Below, piece after piece: positions 56,511-64,000 of a stretch of 64,000 nucleotides of DNA. The notes below the pieces were generated by a model that was given only the letters and a program-made list of their open reading frames with translations, had not been told where the DNA came from and did no database searches. Both the position numbers and the translations under genes were made by a program. Source of the stretch: Brucellaceae bacterium (GTDB lineage Bacteria > Pseudomonadota > Alphaproteobacteria > Rhizobiales > Rhizobiaceae); the NCBI GenBank assembly GCA_020637755.1, contig JACKJW010000004.1:1-64000 (forward strand), read 5' to 3'. Numbering within the stretch: position 1 is the stretch's first letter; every line of letters begins with the position of its first letter.

Positions 56511-57977
56511 TCAGGCGGCGCGGCGCAGTGAAAGGGCCTCGGCTTCACCCAGCGACGTGACGATGGGCTGGAGGTCGTCCTCTTCCACCATTTCAACCTC
56601 CGGCAGGGTCACAAGCCATCGTCCGGCGAGCTCGGCGAGCGGTTCGCCGCCCTCGACGGCCGCAAATTCCTCTTCCAGCGCCACAAGGCCTTCGTGATCG
56701 GCTCCGGCCGAAGCATCATCACCAAGCGCCACAGCCAGTGCCGCGTCGCGGGTCAGCAGGTCCCGCAGGGCATTGAACAGGTCGAGATGGGCCTCGGCAC
56801 CGCAGGCCGACATGCCTTCGGCGCAGGCTTCCCAGATTTCTGGCTGGCCGTGGGCATTGTAGACGAAGGCGCCCATGCCGCCCTCGCGGACATTCTTCAC
56901 ATAGAAATCCATGCACCAGGCGCGGATGCCATTGGCGGGCAGTTCTTCCGGGTAATAACCGGCGTCAAACATGAGATAATCCATGATCTGAGCGGTCAGG
57001 ACGGCGGCCTCATGTTCGCCGCCCGGTGTTGTGCTGGCGGGCGTCAGCAGCAGGACGGTCAGCGGCTCGACCGTGTCCCGGCCGTCCATGGCCTGAAGTT
57101 CCGGGACGTCAGGCGCGCCGGCTTCTTCAAGGGGTATGTCTTTGTCCGCCACCTGGCTGTCTGCCATGGAGGCTTCAACCTCTGCGCCGGCGTCGCAAGC
57201 GGCCGGTTCTGCTTCGTCCGGATCATCCTGCCACTCGGCTTCGATCCCTCCAGCTTCAGGCTCGGCGGTATGCTCGTCCGCCGCGAAAGTATCACCGGCA
57301 AGTTCTGCCTCGCCGGGCGCAACGGCAACCTCTTCGTCGCAGGCTGCTTCCACGAATTCCGCTTCAGCCGGGGCATCGGTCCGCCCGGTGTTTGCCGGTT
57401 CGTCGTCCCAGGCATTGGCAACGGGATCATCAGAGGCGGGCAAGGCACCATCTGCGAAACCGGAGGTCTCCGCCTGCGCCGTTTCGCCGGCGTCCTCGGA
57501 GCGCAGCGATGCCAGGCTGGAATTCAGCATGGCGCGCAGGTTGTCGAGGCCGTCGTCAGCCGATGCGCGACCGGCAGCTGCCGCTTCCGGTTCTTCCATT
57601 TCGGTGGCGTCTGCGCCCGCCTCGTTGGCGGACAGCGGCTCGCCATCGTCCAGCGCCGCCACATCGGCCTCGTCGGCGGCCAAGTCCGGTGCTACATCGT
57701 CATCGTTGGCGTCTTCGGAGAAGTGGCTGTCGTGGCCCTCGGCCGCGTCATCGCCTGTTTCCTGCTCCTGCGCGGCATAGGCGCTGGGCGGGGCTTCGAG
57801 GAAGCCGGCCATCAGATAATCTTCGGGGGAGAGCGACGGCGGAGCCATCTCATGGCGGGTGGGCCGCGCCAGAACGCGATCCATGCGGCGATAGAGCTCG
57901 GACCGGTCCTGTCCAAAGGATTCCGGTACTTCGATCTTTTTCTGCTTGCGCTTCAGCAAGCCGCCCAGCTTTGTCAT
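56511..57977 (-). CDS. Acidic hypothetical protein
   Basis: A 488-residue protein. The first 60 residues are basic to neutral (GLLKRKQKKIEVPESF). Residues 70-320 are highly acidic and Ala-rich, low complexity, probably disordered. The last 170 residues look folded (MDYLMFDAGYYPEELPANG, then GMGAFVYNAHGQPEIWEAC) and vaguely resemble DUF4375/DMP19. Unknown function; no partner is apparent. Confidence 0.65.
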   Translation of the reverse strand: MTKLGGLLKRKQKKIEVPESFGQDRSELYRRMDRVLARPTRHEMAPPSLSPEDYLMAGFLEAPPSAYAAQEQETGDDAAEGHDSHFSEDANDDDVAPDLAADEADVAALDDGEPLSANEAGADATEMEEPEAAAAGRASADDGLDNLRAMLNSSLASLRSEDAGETAQAETSGFADGALPASDDPVANAWDDEPANTGRTDAPAEAEFVEAACDEEVAVAPGEAELAGDTFAADEHTAEPEAGGIEAEWQDDPDEAEPAACDAGAEVEASMADSQVADKDIPLEEAGAPDVPELQAMDGRDTVEPLTVLLLTPASTTPGGEHEAAVLTAQIMDYLMFDAGYYPEELPANGIRAWCMDFYVKNVREGGMGAFVYNAHGQPEIWEACAEGMSACGAEAHLDLFNALRDLLTRDAALAVALGDDASAGADHEGLVALEEEFAAVEGGEPLAELAGRWLVTLPEVEMVEEDDLQPIVTSLGEAEALSLRRAA

Positions 57978-58084
57978 GTGACGATCCCGGATTGATGTCT
58001 GGACCGATTGTGACAGAGGGCAATAAAGGCTTGCCTAACAGAGGCATTCCCCGGCGACACTTCGTAAACGTGGTTAGCAGGGGA

Positions 58085-58495
58085 TTAATGGCGCATGGGT
58101 TGCGGGGGCTGGTTCCGGAATTCGCGGTCGCGCCAGAAGATGAGGGCAAACAGCGCCGCGCCACAGAAAGTGACCACCGAGCCGAAGGCCAGCAGTTCCG
58201 TATAGTCTGTCTCTCCGCGCAGCGCGCCAAGCTGCATGATGGCGGCTCCAGCGGCATAGATGACGAATTGCGGGCGCGCCATTTTTGACACTTTCATCGG
58301 CGGGAACAGGCGATAGGTGAGGCCGAAGAGGGTGAGCGGCACGAAGCCGGTGAGCAGGGCCTGGAGCGGCGGGGCGGCGTCCATCTTGGCTCCGGTCAGG
58401 GCCGACCAGATGGTCAGCGCGAGCGCCAGCAACAGGAAAGCGAGGCCCGTCGCAATGGAGTGTTCGTCAATCTTGCGGGTGGGCGGGTTCTGCAT
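58085..58495 (-). CDS. Small integral membrane protein of unknown function
   Basis: A 136-residue protein with four hydrophobic segments (LAFLLLALALTIWSAL, VPLTLFGLTYRLF, FVIYAAGAAIMQLGAL, VVTFCGAALFALIFW). No family recognised. The start at 58495 (MQNPPTRK) follows AGGAG. Divergent from the broken pdxJ. Confidence 0.65.
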   Translation of the reverse strand: MQNPPTRKIDEHSIATGLAFLLLALALTIWSALTGAKMDAAPPLQALLTGFVPLTLFGLTYRLFPPMKVSKMARPQFVIYAAGAAIMQLGALRGETDYTELLAFGSVVTFCGAALFALIFWRDREFRNQPPQPMRH

Positions 58496-58647
58496 GGTGG
58501 CACTCCTGATGGAACGGCCCATGTCAGGCGAGACGCATGGTGCCGTCAAGACCAGCGGGGCAGGGCGGGCGATTTGGCCGCAGGCGGTTTGCTTGGCCGC
58601 GCGAATGACGTAGCTATGGCATGTCAATCCAGCAAGCGGAACGGACC

Positions 58648-59398
58648 ATGACTGCCAAGCTCTCCGTCAATCTCAACGCCGTCGCCATGATGCGCAAACG
58701 GCGCGACCTGCCCTGGCCGAGCGTGACGGGCCGGGCGCATTGCGCTTGCGGCCGGTGCGCACGGACTGACCAGGATGACCCCGGCCGGACCAGCGCCATA
58801 TCCGCTTTTCCGACCTGCCTGAAATCCGGCGCGCTGATCGATGATGAATTTCCGCAAGGCCGAGTTCAACATCGAGGGCTATCCGACGGATGATTTTCTG
58901 GCACTGGCGGAGGCCAGCGAGCCGGAACAAGTGACGCTGGTGCCCGATGATCCGGCACAGCCGACCTCCGACCATGGCTGGATTTTGCCGATCTGCCCAT
59001 CTGGCGATGCTCAAGGCGATGCGGTGCGGCGGCTGAGGAAGAAGGGTATTCGCGTCTGCTGTTCTGCGATCCCGACGCGGGATTCTGGACCAGGGCGCGG
59101 CGGGCGGCGGCCACGGGGCGGACCGGGTGGAGTTTCGCACCGGCCCCTATGGTGGCTGCCATGACGATCCGGCGGCGGCCAAACGCGCGCTCGCGAAGCT
59201 GGAGGCGACAGGCAAGCTTGCCGCGGCAGCGGGCTGGGCGTCAATGCCGGGCACGACCTCACCGTCGCCAACCTGCCAGCGCTGGCGAAGGCGCTGCCGA
59301 TGCTGGAGGAAACTCCATCGGCCACAGGCTGACCGCGGACGCGCTGGAACATGGCATGGCGGGTGCGGGTAAAACGCTTCCTTGCAGCGTTATCATAA
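58648..59398 (+). pseudogene. pdxJ: Pyridoxine 5'-phosphate synthase (pdxJ), frameshifted
   Basis: The enzyme makes pyridoxine phosphate from 3-amino-2-oxopropyl phosphate and 1-deoxyxylulose phosphate. The frame opens with LSVNLNAVAMMRKRRDLPW and later shows FNIEGYPTDDFLALAEASEP, EFRTGPYGGCHDDPAAAKRA, VNAGHDLTVANLPALAKALP and DALEHGMAG, each in a different frame. At least five single-base indels are needed to join them. The full length is otherwise kept, so this is a recent break or a sequence error. See the block finding. Confidence 0.85.
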
Positions 59399-59464
59399 AT
59401 CATCTAATAGTTGTATTGTTCGACCTGTGAGGCTTCACCCTGGTGCCTGCCAGGCATGGTCTTG

Positions 59465-60887
<1,423 letters not shown>

Positions 60888-61075
60888 GCTGCTCAGCAGG
60901 CTCGCGAGCGAGTAGTCAGTAGCGAATAGTGAACAGGGAAGGCTGGAAGCGGGGAAACCGGCGCGGCCTTTCCCTTGCGCGCGCGACGAAATTTCCGCAC
61001 CGCAATAGGTCAGCACTGTTGACATAAAATTGCGAAAGCGGCATGGATTGCGTCATAAAAATCACGGAAACGGCC

Positions 61076-62298
61076 ATGACAGCAGAAACACGCTTTGCTT
61101 CACGCGAAAGCCGCATGAAGGCTTCCGCTGGATGCGAGCTTCTCAAGCTTCTGGACCAGCCCGACATCATCTCCTTTGCCGGTGGCATTCCCGATGCGCG
61201 CCTGTTCCCGGCTGATGCCTTCAAGGCCGGTTACGACAAGGTGCTGGACGGGCAGATGCAGTCCGCCTCGCCGCAATATTCGCCGTCGGAGGGCCATGAA
61301 GGGCCTGCGCGAATGGATCGCGGGCGAAATGGCGGCGCTTGGCATTCCGTGTTCGATCGACAATATCGTCATCGCTTCTGGATCGCAGCAGGCGCTGGAT
61401 TATCTCGGCAAGCACTATCTGTCGCCCGCCGACACGGCGCTGGTGACCTGGCGGACCTATCTGGCCGCGCGCTTCAGGCGTTCAATGCCTATGAACCCAA
61501 TTCCTACGACCGGCTGCAGCCGATGGGCAACCGCATCGGCGGCCGAATATGCCGGAACGGCAGGCGAAAGGGGCGGGCGCGTGAAGTTTGCCTACATGTC
61601 GGTCGATTTCGCCAACCCGACAGGCGAGACGATGACGCTGGCGCAGCGCGAGCGTGTGCTCGACCTCGCCGACGAAATGGACATCGCGGTGATCGAGGAC
61701 GGTGCCTACCAGTCGCTGCGCGTTGATGACGGCGAGGCGATCCTGCGGTTCTCGCGCTCGAAATCGCGCGCAGGGCGACATCGACAAATGCCGCACCATC
61801 TATTGCGGTTCCTTCTCCAAGACGCTGGCGCCGGGCCTGCGCATCGGCTGGGTCTGCGCGGCGCGCGATGTCGTTTCCAAGATCGTCATCCTGAAGCAGG
61901 CAGGCGACCTGCACTCCTCCACCATCAACCAGATGGTGATGGACCATGTGGCACGCGGCGGCTTTGCTGCCCAGGTGGACAAGGTGCGCTCGGTCTATTC
62001 GACCCGCCGCGATCACCTGCTGGCCGCCCTCGAGCGCGAAATGCCGGAAGGCGTGAGCTGGACGGAGCCTGAAGGCGGCATGTTCATCTGGGTGACGCTG
62101 CCGGAGGGAATGGATGGCGCTTCGTTGCTGGCCAAATCCATCGAGACGGCCCGTGTCGCCTTTGTGCCGGGCCAGGCCTTCTTCGCCGACGGGTCGGGCG
62201 CAAACACCATCCGCCTGTCCTTCTCCTGCGCTTCCGAGGAGATGATCGACGAGGGCATGAAGCGGCTTGCCGGACTGATCCGCGCGCAGGCCGCCTGA
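61076..62298 (+). pseudogene. PLP-dependent aminotransferase (2-aminoadipate/ARO8 type), frameshifted
   Basis: Class I/II aminotransferase. Recognisable pieces in three frames are MKASAGCELLKLLDQPDIISFAGG, LREWIAGEMAALGIPCSIDN, FAYMSVDFANPTGETM and CGSFSKTLAPGLRIGWV (PLP lysine in SFSK), then a long final block to 62298. Four or more indels lie between 61297 and 61780. The last 170 codons are intact. In the frameshift block. Confidence 0.85.
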
Positions 62299-62687
62299 AC
62301 CCGCACACCGGAAAATGCGAAGCCGGCGCTGCCTCTTGCGGGGCGGCGCCGGCTTCATTCCGCCTGCCGGTCTTCGGGTGGGGGGAGTTCCCGGCAGGCA
62401 GATTGCGCTCCGGCATCGGCCGGATGGATTTGCACCCTGGCAGATTCACCAACGGGTAGGTGATATTTTCAACATTCAAAAACATGAATACATATAAATA
62501 TGTATGGCGTCAACAACGGATCTGCGCCTGCATGGCGGTTCCGATTCAGGCAGCGGTTGGCGGATCATTGCGGCACAGGGCAGGGGCGGTGATACCATTC
62601 TGCGCTGGAAGCGTTCCGGCTTGGCACAGGCAGCGCTGGCACGGTTTGTGCGTGGCATGGGGCCAGGAACATGCAGGAGGCACGATC
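62299..62687. other. Intergenic region with terminator and AT-rich palindrome
   Basis: 389 bases with no supported gene. The terminator of the aminotransferase is at 62319. A perfect palindrome ATACATATAAATATGTAT (62488-62505) stands out against the GC-rich background and may be an operator for the PilZ gene. Confidence 0.6.
62319..62359 (+). terminator. Terminator after the aminotransferase
   Basis: GAAGCCGGCGC (62319-62329) pairs with GCGCCGGCTTC (62346-62356), followed by a short ATT tail. Confidence 0.7.
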
Positions 62688-62957
62688 ATGACGGTGATGG
62701 TTCAAGCGGAAACGGAGCGGCGCGGCACGCATCGCGCCAGGGTTCTCAAGGGCGCGGTGCTGCGTTTCAACCGGGGCTATGCGGCGCTGGATGCGGTGAT
62801 GCGCAACCAGTCTGACGGCGGAGCGCAACTGGCCATGGGCGACACGTCCGGCGTGCCCGGTCAATTCCAGCTCCATGTCAGCGGGGAAGAGGCCGCAAGG
62901 ACTGCCAGGGTCGTCTGGCGCAATCCGGCGCGCATCGGCATTGCCTTCACGGCCTGA
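62688..62957 (+). CDS. PilZ domain protein
   Basis: An 89-residue protein of the PilZ fold. Motifs that fit are the RRGTHRARVLKGA strand (RxxxR-type) and the RVVWRNPARIGIAF end. PilZ domains bind c-di-GMP; here the usual D/NxSxxG box is not clear, so binding is uncertain. The ATG at 62688 follows AGGAGG. Confidence 0.8.
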   Translation: MTVMVQAETERRGTHRARVLKGAVLRFNRGYAALDAVMRNQSDGGAQLAMGDTSGVPGQFQLHVSGEEAARTARVVWRNPARIGIAFTA

Positions 62958-63031
62958 CGGCCGGGGCCGGTTGCGAGGCCGACTTCACGCGCGCACTGGT
63001 TCGGCTTGGCGATCATGACGCCAGACACCGA

Positions 63032-63060
63032 AAAACCGGCCCGCAAGCGAGCCGGTTTTC
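63032..63060 (+). terminator. Terminator after the PilZ gene
   Basis: AAAACCGGC (63032-63040) pairs with GCCGGTTTT (63051-63059). Confidence 0.7.
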
Positions 63061-63067
63061 CATAGGC

Positions 63068-63113
63068 TTCCTGTCTGGCCGACCGGTGGGGCCTGATGCC
63101 GGTCAGACAGGAA
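63068..63113 (-). terminator. Hairpin downstream of the BA14K gene
   Basis: TTCCTGTCTGGCC (63068-63080) pairs with GGTCAGACAGGAA (63101-63113), one G-U pair included. It lies 20 bases after the BA14K stop on the minus strand. Confidence 0.6.
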
Positions 63114-63133
63114 TTTGCCTCATCCTGACCGGA

Positions 63134-63478
63134 TTACCGGTAGGGTGAGTAGCAAACCTTCCAGTAGCCGCTGTGCGTCTTGTAGCGGTTCGTCGCCGGG
63201 ACATAGCTGCGGTAGTGATTCAGGCACCAGCGGACGTGGGCATTGTAGCCGTAGTGGCGCGGGCGATAGTAGGGACGCGGCGCGACATAGACGTTGAAGC
63301 CGGGCCGGTAATAGTTGTGCCGGTGGTAATACGGCCGATAGTGAATCTGTTCGGCTGAGGCCGGAGCGGCCTGAACGGGCGCCTGCATGACGGGCAATGC
63401 ACCAGCCGGAGCAACGCCGGACAGTGCCGCGCCAAACATCACGATCGCCGAGACGATACCGCGAAGAGAGAGTTTCAT
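63134..63478 (-). CDS. BA14K family protein
   Basis: A 114-residue exported protein with a signal peptide (SLRGIVSAIVMFGAALSGVAPAGA). A Tyr/His/Pro-rich central part is followed by the BA14K C-terminal motif VRWCLNHYRSYVPATNRY. Known as an immunoreactive lectin-like protein in Brucella. Function here unknown. Confidence 0.88.
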   Translation of the reverse strand: MKLSLRGIVSAIVMFGAALSGVAPAGALPVMQAPVQAAPASAEQIHYRPYYHRHNYYRPGFNVYVAPRPYYRPRHYGYNAHVRWCLNHYRSYVPATNRYKTHSGYWKVCYSPYR

Positions 63479-63635
63479 TTTTGCCTCCTAGGCTCGATCA
63501 CCGCCCCAATGAAAAAAGACTAAACCCATTGTGAAAGGTTGCACTTACCCCAAATGGGGTATTTGATAATTTTGTGAGTGCAGGGGCGTCACCAACGTTA
63601 ACAAGGCCGGGACCGAGGGCCCGGAACGGCCTGTC

Positions 63636-64000
63636 ATGGACAAGATTGACGACACCCTGATCGACAGCCTCTATGAGGTGGCAGTTGATCCTGCGCGCTA
63701 TGATGAGCTGCTGTCTGCGTGGCAGGCCAAGCTTGAAAGCGTAACCGATCCGGAAGGCGAGTTTTCCGGCCCGGTCATCCTTCCCGAGGAGCTGATGCGC
63801 CATTTCCAGCGCGCCGACCAGATCCTTGTGCGTATGGGGCGCGGCAATACGCTGGCACCTTCGCCGCGCGAGGCGGCCGATTGCGAGACGCGTCCTTCGC
63901 TGGTGCTGGCGCCGAACGGCACGGTGCTTCATGCCAACGAGGCAGCCCGTCTGGCCTTCGACATGCCCGAGCGGATGCGGCTGGCCGACATTGGCATTGA
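63636..64000 (+). CDS. Probable LuxR-type regulator, truncated at window end
   Basis: Only the first 121 codons are seen. The opening DKIDDTLIDSLYEVAVDPARYDELL is typical of rhizobial LuxR/cyclase-type regulators, and a later PAS-like piece is visible (LVLAPNGTVLHANEAARLAF). The C-terminal HTH, if present, lies beyond the window. Family assignment is tentative. Confidence 0.6.
   Translation, partial: MDKIDDTLIDSLYEVAVDPARYDELLSAWQAKLESVTDPEGEFSGPVILPEELMRHFQRADQILVRMGRGNTLAPSPREAADCETRPSLVLAPNGTVLHANEAARLAFDMPERMRLADIGI

Noticed and set aside
56694..57995. A 433-codon plus-strand frame opposite the acidic protein
   Set aside because: No known domain, and the minus strand has a folded C-terminal part. 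Some doubt remains about which strand is coding.

Overview
The window looks like a chromosomal segment of an alphaproteobacterium of the order Hyphomicrobiales (Rhizobiales), probably Phyllobacteriaceae-like. It is GC-rich and gene-dense. Lineage markers include a permuted two-piece tmRNA with the tag ANDNYAEARLAA, a BA14K protein, a DUF1127 protein, small DUF4169 and DUF2853 proteins, hflK-hflC-DUF2065-degP and thyA-folA gene orders, and a GC-rich palindromic repeat of a kind common in rhizobial genomes. The genus call is inference; no rRNA or tRNA gene was seen.

Layout. 0-10 kb: ligA, a DUF2461 gene, azlCD (branched-chain amino acid export), a DMT exporter with an aminopeptidase P, a DUF1127 gene, and prmA with a cation/proton antiporter. 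10-18 kb: a Sco copper chaperone, CreA, a hexapeptide acyltransferase, a DUF2189 protein, a cytochrome b561, a hydrolase/flavoprotein pair, a PhnA-like protein, a cupredoxin and isocitrate lyase. 18.4-20.5 kb: a secreted protein and an AT-richer quorum-sensing operon (small ORF, luxR, luxI). 20.7-32.6 kb: a UvrD helicase carrying an in-frame palindromic repeat, a kinase-like protein, a ClC channel, a thioesterase, an FAD-linked oxidase and a large AsmA protein. 32.6-46.4 kb: a YdeI-like protein, an HXXEE protein, the RHH-DUF4169-sspB operon next to the tmRNA gene, DUF2853, thyA-folA, hflKC, degP, serB, miaA, a diguanylate cyclase and a HerA-like ATPase. 46.5-49.8 kb: ilvB and ilvH with an attenuator (leader peptide plus terminator) and a lipoprotein gene between them. 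50-58.5 kb: a ClpP-fold secreted protein, a RecD-like helicase, a truncated globin, an SDR-DoxX protein, DUF2269, a TetR/DUF1772 divergent pair with repeated operators and an acidic hypothetical protein. 58.6-62.3 kb: pdxJ, a Flp pilin, ilvC and an aminotransferase, all broken by short indels. 62.7-64 kb: a PilZ protein, BA14K and the start of a probable regulator.

Functional links. The tmRNA and SspB belong to one pathway: SspB hands SsrA-tagged proteins to ClpXP, and HflKC and DegP add membrane and periplasmic quality control. ilvB, ilvH and ilvC serve branched-chain amino acid synthesis, and AzlCD exports those amino acids. The lux operon is the most distinctive accessory locus. It has a small ORF overlapping luxR, and the luxI Shine-Dalgarno sequence sits in the loop of a predicted hairpin. 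The frameshift block is best read as a local consensus-sequence problem until shown otherwise.
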